Shown one piece after another: positions 36,901 to 51,900 of a DNA stretch of 64,000 bases (its first letter is position 1; every line of letters begins with the position of its first letter). The stretch is taken from assembly GCA_947172415.1 (NCBI GenBank), contig OX359196.1, positions 374,501 through 438,500 of the forward strand, given 5' to 3'. The notes beneath the pieces are model-generated. The model was not told where the DNA came from and did no database searches. It saw only the letters and a list, made by a program, of their open reading frames with translations. A program made the translations under genes and the position numbers. The stretch comes from Chondrosia reniformis. Its lineage: Eukaryota; Porifera; Demospongiae; Chondrillida; Chondrillidae.

Positions 36901-39900
36901 ACCTCTCTTCATTCTTCAGTCTACCTTCATCCACTCTGTTCATTCTCTCTCATCATTCCTGTACCTCACTACATACGTATGTATATCACATTGCTAGTTG
37001 ATGTATGTACGTATATGAAGCAAGTAGTTGTGGTTTTAATTATCACATGGTCACATGATGTTGCATGCATGCATGCGTATGTGCATGTAGGAACAGATGC
37101 AAGGGAAGGAGAGGACTCTAAAGATGGTTCAGAGAAGAAGCTGACTCAAGGAGACCCAAAGGAAATGATGAGCTACACCAAGCAGGCAGCCAAGCGGACC
37201 CACTGTCAGAAGCTGGCCTGCTTTGTGCGGCTGTGCGACTATGTTGTGGTTCAGATGTTGCACGACTTCATGGTCATGTCCACCTCTCGCTTGCTGGCTG
37301 TCCTGCAGGAGCAGACGCAGAAGGAGGTTGAGATTGTGGATCTTGTGACACCTCTGGAGGAAGCTGAGGGAGGAGAGGAGGACCAGGAGATTCCAAGGAT
37401 AATGACTGATGTCACATCTCCAAGGGTGAGCACAAGTTGGGAAGCGTGTTATATGTGTGTTACATATGTGTACCGTACTTAATGTATGTATGGACATATC
37501 ATCAATATTAGTATCACAATGTTTTCCAAGAGGCTTTATGTATGTACTTACGTATGTACACATACGCATGAAGAGTGGAATTCCCAGAAACAGCTGTCTG
37601 GCCCAATGGAAAAGAAGAGAAGGAGAAGGAGAAAACTCCTGTATCCTCATCCAAAGCTCTCACTAGATTTAGTTCCCTATAGGCCTTTACTCTAAAGTAG
37701 ATGTAGCATGTTGAAAAATGGTGTATCAGATCATTCATATTCATATATGTATTTAATTTCCTATCTACGTATGTACGGACGGGTACGGAACGGGTACGGG
37801 TACGGGCGACCGACAGCCGTCAAACGTTCATGTTTCAATAATTTGTACCGTACGTATGCTGTGTGTGAATATACGTATATCTGTGTCTGTGGTAGTTAAA
37901 TGTGGTGTTGCCCCTTTCTTCTCCTTAGCATGCAAAGAGTACAATGTCCCTTGAGGGCATCCTTCGCTGTTTGTTTACTGCTAAACTGCAACTGAGCTCT
38001 GAGGGGCTGTACTATGAACCTTCAGCCAAAGAGTTTCTGGGAGAACTTGATAAAGTGTTGACCTGGTTCAGAGATTGTGTGATGGCTAGACCCAACCTCC
38101 TGGCAGACAGACACTTCTTCTCATTCACAAGGTACAACAAACCTATGGGCAGTAATGTCCCCATTTATTGCTGATGAAGACCTCTACATAGGTCACAACG
38201 TTCAATTTCTGAGGCTCATTTACGTACACTAGTAGTACGTACGTACATATGTAATAACATTTATAGTACATACATATTTGTGATCACATTCTTATTCATG
38301 TGTGCATATCACTTGTGTGGCTACAATCTTTTGTCTTACTGCAATATTCATAATATAGACCAATGATTAATCGAAAGTTTGAAGAGCGTACTTGTGGAGA
38401 TGGGCCAAGCCTGCAGTGTGTACTTGAAGATGACCACCATCTCTTGGAACTGATTCACTCTGCTATTGTAAGAATACAGTGATTGGATATTATTGCATAT
38501 GCTTGAATGATTGATGTACGTACATTTAACTTTTAGACAACAAGACGTAATACAAATGCATGAATGACCTTCCATTTTGTACGTACATATGTATATATGT
38601 ATGTGAATGTCAATATTCCCTGTACGTATGTGTACGTACGTACATATATATACTAGATATTGTGAGTTTGTGGCAGACATTTCTTTGTTTTTGTGTAGCG
38701 ATGTATTGAGATGTCCTTTGACAAAGCTAACGAGTATGCCCACAAGTTTGAACCATTCAGAGTGTTCTTTGCAGAAAATGAAGCACTTGATATTGAACAA
38801 CTTGGACAGGAAGACCATGGTACCTACATACATACATACATACATACAGTATTCACTATACGTATGTACGTACAGTATATTATATTTACCATATATATGT
38901 ACGTACCTGTAGATGTGGCCTTCTACAGGCAGTCACTAATTAAGTACAGGCGCCAACGCCAGCAGGCCTTGAGCTGCCCCAAAATGAAGGATATCGGACT
39001 TTTAATGATTGACTCTGCAGAACTGAGGGAGAACCTCCTTCCTAATCCAATGATGTGTCTTAACGTAAGCTGCATAACTCCAGGAGTATCTTCATATACG
39101 TACATATGTATGTACATTCAGTCTCATTTAATAATCTTCTTTCCTCATCCTCTCCCTCCCCTCATACCCCCTCTCATCCCCATCCTCTCCATCCCTCCCC
39201 TCTCATCCCCTCCCTCCCCTCCCCCTCCCCCTCCCCTCTCACTCTCGCATTCCTTCCTGCAGGCTATCCATGATATCATGCCAGTTAAGGCTAAAGAAAT
39301 GACTGATAGATTGATTGAAGTGTCTCAGGAAGCTGTGTTCAAACTGGACAGTGAACCTACCAGTACAACAGACTTTGTCAAGCTGCTGACATTCCTTGAT
39401 GAGATACTAGAGACAATTGAACAGATTGAAGAAGATACTAACATTGTGAGAGAACTTTATGAGTTGATAGAGAAATTTGAAGTTCCAGTGTCGCCAGAAG
39501 ACATGGCAATGTATCAGGTACGTGTGTACATGCACAATCAACAGCATGACAGATACATACTTATGTACATAGATTAGTTATCTACATACGTATGTACGTA
39601 CGTATGTAGATAAGTTTATTGGAGCTACAAATCTGCAACAAAAATATTTGTTTGCAGACAGCTTCAATAAACTTATCTATCATAATGAACACAACTAAAA
39701 TTACTCCCTACCACTTCATATGTACATATATACGTACGTGTGTTCAATGACTATAGACACTGCGTCCAGCAGTCCAGAGTTTGAGAATGTCTGTTGACAG
39801 AGCTGTCAGTGAAAGAGACAAGAATATTCACAAGTTTTGTGTCTGTCTTGACAAAGACATTGAAGTACTCGGAAAGGAAGTCAAAGAAATCAAAAATCAA

Positions 39901-42900
39901 GCACAAGTGGGTAGACGTGATTACAGTGACCAAATGACTCTACAAATGAGTATAGTGTTGAGCTGATGTCAAAGTTGGCTGCCCTCTATCTCCATCCTCT
40001 AGGATGGTAGGATCCTGGATGCCGAGGCCAATCCTGATGAGGTGAAGGAGTATCTTGGTGTCTTGTCTGGAAAGCTGAACGGCCTGCATGAGAAGGCGCA
40101 GCAGTACAAGGGATACCAAAAGAACTTCAAGGTACCTACGTACGTAGCTTCTTTAGAATACCTGCTGTTGTTTCATCTCCGGAAAGATGTACATAAGTTA
40201 TTAGGTTGGAAACGTAACTTTTCAATTGTGTACATTAACACTTTGTTTTGGAATGTATTCATACGTACCTAATAGGAATGTTTATAAATATATACGTAGA
40301 TATATGTACATATGTGTGTACGAATATATCCAGGTGGAGGTGACAAAGTATGAAGACCTGGAGGAGGCCCAAACGGAAGTGAAGTTGAAACAGACACTTT
40401 GGAACTCACAAACTGAATGGGAATCTTTACAGGAGGATTGGATGAACGTGAGTTTGGGTATCTCCTCCAAGTAACATACACATATATATGTACGGGCTAT
40501 CATTGAGTTTCTCTCTAATGAGCTACAATTCCAAAGACTCAAGTTTCATATCTTCAAGTCAATTTGCCAGAGGTGCCAATATACATATATCAGCTCTGCT
40601 GACTGTAGTGTCCCTTTGATGAGCTGAAACCAGATCTCCTGAATGCCACTGTTCTCAAGTATGTCAAGACAACCTACCAACTTGAGAAGGGGCTTCCCCC
40701 CAACAGTCTGGTCCCCAAGCTGAAGGCCACAGTGGAAGACATGAGAGATAAGGTACCAGTTGTGACAGACCTGAGGAATCCAGCGCTGAAGAGCAGACAC
40801 TGGGAGAAGGTGGAGGGCATTATCCAGCACAAGTTTGACCCAGAGGAGAAGCTGACACTAAAGGTACTGATGGACCTGAATGCCTTTGAGCATGCAGAGG
40901 AGATCCAGGAGGTGTCTGGTCAAGCTTCCTCGGAAGCCTCTCTTGAGAGCATGTTGAAGAAGGTGGAAGAATCTTGGAAACAGACTGAATTTGTGGTTCT
41001 CCCCCATCGTGACTCCAAGGATGTGTTCATATTAGGAGGAACCGACGATATCCAGGTCCTGCTGGACGACAGTGTGGTCAACGTGTCCACCATTGCAGGG
41101 TCCCGACACGTGGGACCCATCAAACCCAAAGTGGACGAGTGGGCCAAGCAGCTGCAACTCTTTTCAGAAACCCTAGTAAGTCCAGCCATATATGGCATCT
41201 TGCACAGTGAACCCTCTGTATGAGATCAGGTTAGGGGGCTGTGGGATCACACTAGGGTTGGGAGATCAAGTTAGGGTTGTGAGATCACGCTAGGGTTGGG
41301 AGATCAAGTTAGGGTTGTGAGATCACGCTAGGGTTGGGAGATCAAGTTAGGTGGACTTAATATACAGGTAGACTTATATTTATTTGCTGTGTTTCCATGT
41401 GTATAGGATGAGTGGATAGAGTGTCAGAGGAATTGGCTGTACTTGGAGAGCATATTTGGTGCTCCAGACATCCAGCGACAGCTCCCCAATGAGGCCAAGA
41501 TGTTTATTCAGGTGGACAAGTCCTGGAAAGACATTATGAGACAAGTTCACAGGCTTCCTAACGCCTTCAGAGCTGCCACTAGACCTGGTCAGTTGTGTGT
41601 ACGTACTTGTGTGCTAGGTGACTATACGTATATATGTACATAGACGTGTGATGATACTTTGTATGTACTGTATTGCATATTTATGTACGTACGTACGTAG
41701 GTCTTTTGGAAACGTTCAAAACAAATAATAAACTTTTGGAGGAAATACAAAAGTGTCTTGAAGAGTACCTCAATGCAAAGAGACTGGTATTCCCAAGGTT
41801 TGGCAGCTCATGCAATCACATACTGATATTGTCTGCTGTCCATCACATCTGATGTGACTAGAGACTGTCCAACCATACGTACATACTTCTTTCAAGTATT
41901 TTCCTCTTATTGTAACCAGGTTCTTCTTCTTGTCCAATGATGAGCTCCTGGAGATCCTCTCACAGACTAGGAATCCTCAGGCAGTGCAACCACACTTGAG
42001 GAAGTGTTTTGATGCTATAGCAAAGTCAGTATAACCAGCCCACATTTACTGAATGTACCACTCGCTGGTGTCATACTGCAATTAGTCTTGCTCCTCTTTG
42101 TATAATGTTGCTTGATATCTCCACTTTCCTAATTGGTAGACTTGAGTTTGGAAGTGCAGCACCTTCTGAGTCTGGAGGAGGAGAAGTGAAGACAAATGAT
42201 ATTCTGGCAATGTTGTCACCGGAAGGAGAAAAAGTACCTCTTCAAAAGGTACGTAGTTGCCTCTATGTGGTCACTTGTTGTACATAACATACGTACATTT
42301 ATATAGTCTCTTCATTTATTATATTTTCATGCTATGGATGCTTTGTATATAGGTACGTACGTACATATTTTCTGGTTTTTATTTTTTAAATCCAATGCAT
42401 ACGTATGTACAGTGTTTATACGTAATGTATTTCTAAACTATTACGTATTGTAGGTGTGTATACATATGAACGTGTGTACCTACATGTATGCATATTGTAT
42501 GTGTATGTATATATATAGGGTCTAAAGGCTCGTGGAAATGTAGAGCAGTGGTTGGGTTTGGTTGAAGAATCCATGTTTGTGTCACTTAAGAAGTTGACCA
42601 AAGCTGCATTATCAGATTTTGAAGTGAAGCCACGTCACGAGTGGGCTACGCAGCACCCAAGTCAGGTGGTGCTCACTGTCTCACAGATCATGTGGTGTCT
42701 GGACCTGACACAGTCTCTGATGAGTGAGAACATCATCGAGGCTGTCAAGGAGAGCGAACAAAAGTGTTTCAACAACCTGAACAAGCTAGCCGAGCTTGTG
42801 AGAGGTGAAATGCCCAAACTAGTGAGAAGCATCATTGGAGCTCTGATCACTATCGATGTGCATGCAAGGGACATTGTCACTGTCATGGTCCAGAATGAGG

Positions 42901-45900
42901 TACATACAACACGTACATGTACAACACTCAGCACTAGGTCTAGCAGAGTTCAGTTGTGAACTGGTTTATCATTCAATGCATATTTCACCTTACTAAGGCA
43001 ATTGTAGCTCAGTAGCCAGCAGAGCACTGGTGGTCATAACCAACTATCCTGTTTCAATTCCCAGCAATGGCTTCTCTTATCTTTTCCTTCTCTTCACAAT
43101 CCTTGCTTGTAATTACTTGTGGTTTGATTATCACTTTGATGATCACTTTGATGAACTTCTAGAATGTATGTAATTCTGTAGGTCAATGGGTTACAAGACT
43201 TTGAGTGGATGAAGAACCTGAGATATTACTGGGATGCTGACATTGATGACTGCATTGTGAGAATGTCCAACTCAAAGTACATTTACTGCTACGAGTACCT
43301 CGGAGCTTCACCCAGACTTGTCATCACACCACTCACAGTGAGTTGATCCAGTGACTAATAATAGAGTATGCTCTTGTGTCACTACTCCATGCATGTAGTG
43401 TAATGGAGATACAAATTACATACATATGTGTGCTATCAAACATACTGCCATTCTATCCGCCTGCCCTGCCCTGCCCAATCTCCTCTACAGGACAGGTGCT
43501 ACTTGTGTCTTATGGGAGCTCTGCAGTTGGACTTAGGAGGAGCTCCTGCTGGACCTGCTGGAACTGGAAAGACTGAGACCACAAAAGATCTTGCTAAAGC
43601 TTTGGCTAAGCAGTGTGTAGTGTTCAACTGTTCTGATGGATTAGATTACAAGGTGAGACTCCTCCCCCTCCTACACCTGTATGTACGTACGTACATCAGA
43701 TACTTGTGTGTAGCGATTAGAGAGAATTGGGCATGTTAATGGTATTGTCCTCTTCATAAGGAGAATAATGAGAGTTCAAAATCAAGAGGGGCTGTAGCTC
43801 AGATGGTAGAGCGCTCGCTTAGCATGCGAGAGGTACTGGGATCGATACCCAGCAGCTCCATTTTTCCCTTTTTTTGCTTTCTCATTACCTATAGATGATG
43901 GGTAGATTCTTCTCAGGATTGGCTCAGTCGGGAGCTTGGTGCTGTTTTGATGAGTTTAACAGAATTGACATTGAGGTTCTCTCTGTCATTGCTCAACAGC
44001 TCATCACTATTCGCAATGCCAAGGCGGCAAGAGTAAGCTCCGCCCTTTAGCTCATGATCACTGTCGAGAACATGGCATGTAATCCTGTCACTGTCTTTGT
44101 AGCTTGAACGGTTTATGTTTGAAGGGAGAGAGATAAAACTGATTCGCACTTGTGCTGCGTTCATCACCATGAACCCCGGATATGCTGGTAGGACCGAGCT
44201 CCCTGACAATCTTAAGGCACTCTTTAGACCTTTTGCCATGATGGTGCCAGACTATGGTAAGATACCACTACACCATCAACCTGTATGTACGTACGTACGT
44301 ATGTGCAGGTATATAAATATGTATATCAGTATGTATGTGTGGATGAATGGATGGATAACAAAGACTAGTCTTTACATGTGTATGTGCATATGTACGTATA
44401 TGGCATTGTCTGTATGTGAGCTGTGTGTACGTGTTTGTGCAGGTCTAATTGCTGAGGTGATATTGTACTCTGAGGGATTTGAATCCTCAAAGAATTTGGC
44501 TCGTAAGATGGTTCAAATGTACAAGTTGTGCAGTGAGCAGCTCTCCCAACAGGACCACTATGACTTTGGAATGAGGGCAGTCAAATCTGTGAGTATTACA
44601 TCTGGTTAGACTATGCGTTCTGTACTAGTGCAAGTAATGAGATTTTATATACGTATGCTGCTATGTACATATGTACAATCTAATACACCATATACCTACA
44701 TGCTATGCCTACTCTGTAAAAAAAACCTATAGGGAACTAAACCTGGAGAGAGCTTTGAATGAAGATATACAGGAGTCTTTTCTTTTCTTTTCTTCTAAAT
44801 GTGTTTCAATATGTATGTAGGTACTGGTTATGGCTGGTCAGTTGAAGCGTGACAATCCTATCCTGAGGGAAGATGTAGTACTGATTAGAGCTCTAAGGGA
44901 CAGCAACCTTCCAAAGTTCTTAGCTGATGACTCCATTTTGTTCAGGGTAAGATCAGCTAGCTGTGCGAGACTGTAGATTCGCGAGCGCAGACTAGCCAGA
45001 TTTGCTGTACAAATAGCATAATTTCAGATGGTTTAATGCAAGAGGGGCTGTAGCTCATATGGTAGAGCGCTCGCTTAGCATGCGAGAGGTACTGGGATCG
45101 ATGCCCAGCAGCTCCATTTTTCCCTTTTTTTCTCATTATTTTTTACCCAGGGAATCCTATCAGACTTGTTTCCAGGAGTTGTTCTTCCGGAACACGACTA
45201 TGGAAAGCTGCAGGCAGGCATAGAGGAGGCCATCATTGCCAGGGGCTTACAGGCTAGTGGACAGCATTCATGAATTTATTAATCTACGTATGTATGTGCA
45301 TCGTACCAAAAAATAAGATTGTCTATTTGCAGAATGAGAAATGTCAGGTGAAGAAGGTGATTCAGCTGCTGGAGACAATGATGGTCAGACACGGTCTCAT
45401 GTTGGTGGGTCCCACTGGAGGAGGCAAAACAACCACTTATGAGGTACATGCTTAAAGCCTGTGTTTGCTCAGTACCTTCTCTATATGCAATGCCAGGACT
45501 TTGTTGTACATACATACGTACGTATATGTGCCATCTAACTGCTGTCAAACTTCGCTTTAACTTTGAGACAACTTCTAAACTTTGCATGGAAAATGAATTT
45601 CCGCATGTTCCATAGTTCATGACTTTTTTGAATTTACTGCTCACTCAAGTCAATGCAGTTACAATATACGTACATATGTACGTACTTACTGTATGTGTTT
45701 GTAGATTCTTAAGGATACTCTGACTAATCTTCACCAACAGAAGGAGGACAACCCATACTATCAGCCTGTCCGCACTTATGTCCTCAACCCCAAGGTATAG
45801 TGTCACATGATCATCACATGCGTGTCACATGATCTCACCTGTTTTGTGGCTCTTTAGAGTGTCAGCATGGGAGAGCTGTATGGCGAAGTAAACCCTCAGA

Positions 45901-48900
45901 CATTTGAATGGCATGACGGTCTGATGGCTACAATTGTCCGAGAGTGTGTTAAGGTGAGACTGCATCACATACGTACGTACGCATCTAAAGCAATGTCTTA
46001 ATTATGTCATCTGTGCATTAAAGTCAATTTCAAATATATTGTAAAATTCAGTAAAGATGTGCGTATATACCTACAGAATGTTTATTAATCAAAGAGCTCA
46101 CAGAAATGAGTATAATAGAGAAGGGATGACACGAAAATGTCTATCCTACTTAATGTATTATGCAATATGCACATATGTACATATCTGCCAAATGCATGTG
46201 TAATATGTACATACATGTAAGCTACCATATGTACATGTACGTAAGCTACCATATGTACGTATGTGTAATTTTGTCCACAGGATACTACTGAAGATCACAA
46301 GTGGATAGTGTGCGATGGTCCTGTGGATGCTCTGTGGATAGAGAACATGAACACTGTGTTGGATGACAACAAGATGTTGTGCTTGGCCAACAGTGAGCGT
46401 ATCAAGCTCACCTCCACCATACACATGGTATTTGAGGTGCAGGACTTGGCCGTAGCCTCACCAGCCACTGTCAGCAGGTCTGTGAGCCAACCAATCACAT
46501 TTGTATATTATCCACCAATACACCATTTTGTGCAGTAGGGGTGGTACAACTACATATCTATATGTACTGGCTCCATTTTTCCTAAATTACCATTCCTCCC
46601 CTCCACCCCCACAGGTGTGGTATGGTATATGTAGATCCGGGTGAGATTAGATGGCTGCCGTTTGTCAAGACTTGGTTGCAAAACTTTCCTAGTAAGATGA
46701 AGGAGGAGACAAAGGCATATCTGCTTAGCCTCTTTAGCAACTACATTGATCCCGGCTTCAAGTACATAAGAAAGAATTGTGTGCAGGGAATAGATCAGGT
46801 AACTACAAACTATGTACATACATATATGGTACTCCAACCAATCTTATCCTTTTCACCCCACCCCTCACCCCACAGGTGGAAATTGCCAAAGTGGCTACTC
46901 TGTGCTCACTTCTGAATGCACTGATCCTGCAATCAAAACCAGCAGTGGATCTGTCAGAAGAGCCCGCCAAACTGCACCCCTTTATTGCCACTCTCTTCTT
47001 CTTCTCCTATGCGTGGTCTATGGGAGGGAACCTGACAGAGAAGTCCATTGACTCTTTTGATAGCTTTGCGAGGGATCTCTTCTCTGACCTGCACGAAGTG
47101 AAAGTACCTGGGGGAGGTGACATCTTCAGTTACTTTGTCAACTTTGAGACAAGAAGGATGGAATCCTGGGAAAAGGTTATTCCAGATTTTTCATACGATG
47201 ATAGTATCCCCTTCTTTGACATATTAGTGCCGACGGTGGACACTGTAAGGTACGGATTCCTCTTTGAGAAGTTGGTCAGTGTTCAGCATTCTGTCCTCTT
47301 TACTGGTACCACTGGGGTTGGCAAGTCTGTCATCACTAAAGGCTGTCTGAAGATGCTGCAGGAGAAAGGTGCTCACGTGGGGACCATCATGAACTTCTCT
47401 GCACAAACCAGCAGCCAAAGAACACAGGAAATTATAGAGTCTAAATTGGAGAAGAAACGAAAGACCATTTTAGGGGCTCCTTCAGGAAAAGAAATTATAC
47501 TCTTTGTTGATGACTTGAACATGCCAAAATTGGACACTTATGGCTCACAGCCTCCAATTGAGTTGCTGAGACAGTACCAAGATTTTAAAGGCTTTTACGA
47601 CAGGGACAAACTATTCTGGAAACAGATTCAGGTTTGTCAGCCAATTCACTACTTTGCAAGACTAAACTGTGTGGAAGTCAGAGTTGTATTGTGTATTGAA
47701 CTAATGTGTTGCAAAATCTGACTAATGTGTTGCAACATCTGACTAATGTGTTGCAAAATCTGACTAATATATTGCAACATCTGACTAATGTGTTGCAAAA
47801 TCTGACTAATGTGTTGCAAAATCTGACTAATATGTTGCAAAATCTGACTGTGTTGCAACATCTGACTAATGTGTTGCAACATCTGACTAATGTGTTGTAA
47901 CATCTGACTAATGTGTTGCAACATCTGACTAATGTGATGCAACATCTCTTCACCTTTAGCAGTAACATGTAACGGTGTATGTGTATGTTTGTACTGTATT
48001 AGGATCATCTGTGTGATTAAATGTTTCACTTAGGATGTGATAATCTGTGCAGCCTGCGCCCCACCCGGTGGGGGTAGGAACCCGATAACTCCACGCTTCA
48101 TCAGGCACTTTAGCATGTTCTGCATTCCCTCTCCGAGTGAAATGAGTCTCAAAGTGATCTTCAAAGTGAGCACCACCGGCCGTATTACTGTACAGATGTT
48201 GTATATTTTATACTTAGAATAGTGCAATGGAAATGTGTATAAATATCTACTGCATGCACATACGTAAATTAGTCTGCAGTGAAATGCCCTTTTGAATAGT
48301 GTAAGTCTCTTTAATACATGTTCTAAATTCTTAACTTATGTGATTTATGTTATTTTATAATGTCTAAAGTGAGAAGAACCTCCTTATAATGACAGCTGAT
48401 TGGGCATTAGGTTATCCATATTATAGTGGTTCAACTGTTTTCATTCTTCTTCAAGTGTTTCAGCTGATGAATGTTGTCTCCTCTCTTCAGTAAAACAATG
48501 TGTCTTGTTCCACGAACATGTTTCTTTACACTGTCCTGTTAGGCCATCAACAAAGGCTTCTTTGCTGAGTTCACGGAGGATGTGAAGAGCTTTGCCGAAC
48601 CTATTGTTGATGCTGCTGTAGAGATCTATGCCAGAATGAGCAAGGATCTCCTGCCAACCCCAGCAAAGTCACATTATATCTTCAATCTCAGAGATTTATC
48701 CAAGTGCATACAAGGTACCTACGTATGTGCATATTGAAAAATAGGGGAATTTAAGATCTGAAGTGACGAGTTGATCCTAAATATTTATTTGTCATCGTAC
48801 ATACATTTGCCAACCTGTCTTTCTTATAAATGCATTAATACACTGCTTTTCCCATGTTTCTGCAGGTGTCCTTCAAGCTGATCCTGGTGTAATCAGAGAG

Positions 48901-51900
48901 AAGGGACAAATCTTTAGACTCTTCTGCCACGAGTGTCAGAGAGTGTTCCACGATCGCCTCATCAACAAGGAAGACAAGGGATACTTTAATAATATCCTCT
49001 CTGAAATGTCTTCCAGATACTTTGCAATGGTAAGATAAGGAGACTTGGTATACTCTACACTAGTAGCAGGACAGATGTGATGGTTGTGTATCTTACCTGT
49101 ACAGGATATCACTCCCGAGAGGCTAGAGGAGAAGCCTATAATATTTGGTGACTACATGAAGATGGGTGCGGCCAAGGATGACAGAATGTATGAAGAGATT
49201 GCCGACTTTAAGAAGGTTACAAATGTCCTTACTGAAGTGAGTTGACTCATTAGTATTACCTGTAATTGTGGAACACTACACTGCACTACACTGCACTACA
49301 CTACACTGCACTACACTACACTACACTACACTGCACTACACTGCACTGCACTGCACTACACTACACTACACTACACTACACTACACTGCACTGCACTGCA
49401 CTACACTACACTACACTACACTACACTACACTACACTACACTACACTACACTGCACTGCACTGCACTGCACTGCACTGCACTGCACTGCACTACACTACA
49501 CTACACTACACTACACTACACTAATACACTACACTACACTACACTACACTACACTACACTACACTACACTGCACTGCACTACACTGCACTGCACTGCACT
49601 ACACTACACTACACTGCACTACACTACACTACACTGCACTGCACTGCACTGCACTGCACTGCACTACACTGCACTGCACTGCACTGCACTGCACTGCACT
49701 ACACTACACTACACTGCACTGCACTGCACTGCACTGCACTACACTACACTACACTACACTACACTACACTACACTACACTACACTACACTACACTGCACT
49801 GCACTACACTACACTACACTGCACTGCACTACACTGCACTGCACTACACTGCACTGCACTACACTGCACTACACTACACTGCACTACACTACACTGCACT
49901 ACACTTGGCTAATGTTTGGTTCTCCCTTTCTGTGTAGTATTTGGATGATTTCAACATGAGCTCTTCAAAGGAGATGAAACTAGTCTTCTTTCTTGATGCA
50001 ATAGAGCACGTCTCCAGAATAGCTCGCATGACCCGGCAGCCGAGGGGGAACGCCCTTCTAGTAGGAGTGGGTGGTACTGGAAAGCAAAGTTTAACGAGGT
50101 TCCTCCACTACTCACTGAATGCTCACAACTCACTACACAACACACTGATATGTGTCTACTCTTCCTAGATGTCAATTTATTCTTATACCAAATGCCAACC
50201 ATACTGGTATTTATCTCTAGTCTATGGTATTTAATAGCAACCCGTTTAGAATACTATACTATACTATACTATACCTGATGTCTCCTCCTGTAGGCTGGCT
50301 GCCCACATGAACGGCTACAAGTGCTTCCAGATTGAACTCACCCGAGGTTACAACTATCAAGCCTTCCACGAGGACCTAAAGAAGCTGTACACGATGACTG
50401 GAGTGCAGGGAGAAGACACAGTCTTTCTATTCACTGATACACAGATAGTCGTGGAAGAGTTTCTAGAAGACATTAATAACATGCTCAATTCAGGAGAGGT
50501 GAGGGGGGGAGGGTCCTTGTGGTGGACATGTTATATTTGAATAGTAGTATTTGTATTACGTACGAATATACGTACATATGTACGTATATAAATAGCAGTA
50601 TGTCTTGTGTAATTTCCTTATATCATGAGGAAGTTGCATACTTATTTGAGTGTATACTCAATTCCCAGACAATTTGATATACAGTAGTAGTAGTTTTATG
50701 ATTATCTTTTTGTACACTGTCTCACATGTATAGAGCTACATACGTAGGAGCTAAATGCATTTTGACCTTTGACCTCTCACCCTCAGGTGCCTAACCTGTT
50801 TCCAGCTGATGAGTATGAGCAAGTGATAGCACAGACCAGACCAAAGGCTAAAGAAAATGGCATTCCCGAAGGAGACAGGGACGGCATATTTGCACACTTT
50901 ATCAGCCTGGTACAGGACAAGCTGCACATTGTCATATGTATGAGTCCTGTGGGGGATGCCTTCAGGGCAAGGTGTCGCATGTTCCCCTCCCTCGTCAACT
51001 GCTGCACCATTGACTGGTTCACCGAGTGGCCCAAGTACGTTAAACCAATCCTCTACTGCCTTACCCTGGAGCTCTGCATGTGATCCGTCTACGTATGCCA
51101 TCACTCATTTGTGTACATGTTTGTATTTACAGAGAAGCTTTGCTATCAGTAGCAGAATCATTCTTTGAGAATGTGGATTTGGGTACAGATGACATGAAGG
51201 TACGTACATACATATTGCCTGTATCCCTATACCTATGGCCCTATACCTACAGTATATCCCTATACTGATATCTCTATACCTATGATCGTATATATATCTC
51301 TGTCCCTATAGAGCAAGATCTCTTCAATGTGTGTGGAGATCCACACTAGTGTCAGTGCGATGGCAGAACGGTTCTATGCAGAGTTGAGGAGGAGGTACTA
51401 CACCACTCCTACTAGCTACTTGGAGCTGATCAACCTCTACCTGCAAATGATGCAAGACAAGAGAAGGTTTGGACATCATGATCTCACTCATGTTTGGGGA
51501 ATTACCCTTTGTACTCCTGTCCACTTCCTGTCACTTCCTGTCCACTTCCTGTCACTTCCTGTCCACTTCCTGTCCATTTCCTGTCACTTCCTGTCCACTT
51601 CATGTCACTTCCTGTCCACTACTTGTCACTTCCTGTCCATTTCCAGGCAACTGGTGAAGGCAAGAGACAGAGTAGCCACTGGACTGAAGAAGCTGCTTGA
51701 GACAAATGCACAAGTTGCTGACATGCAAGTTAGTATTACCAGATTTCATATTGTGGTCACCAACAGAACAATTACATACGTAGTTTTGATTGACAATTCC
51801 TTCATAATGTGCTGTTGTTGAGTTAGAGTAACAGCATTACACCATTAACAAGCAATTGTGTCACCTTCCTCCACAAGGTTACACTGACTGCTCTTGGACC

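Noticed and set aside
49266..49937. Open frames of over 200 codons with LHYTALHYT repeats
   Set aside because: Pentamer microsatellite; no stop can occur in any phase of the repeat.
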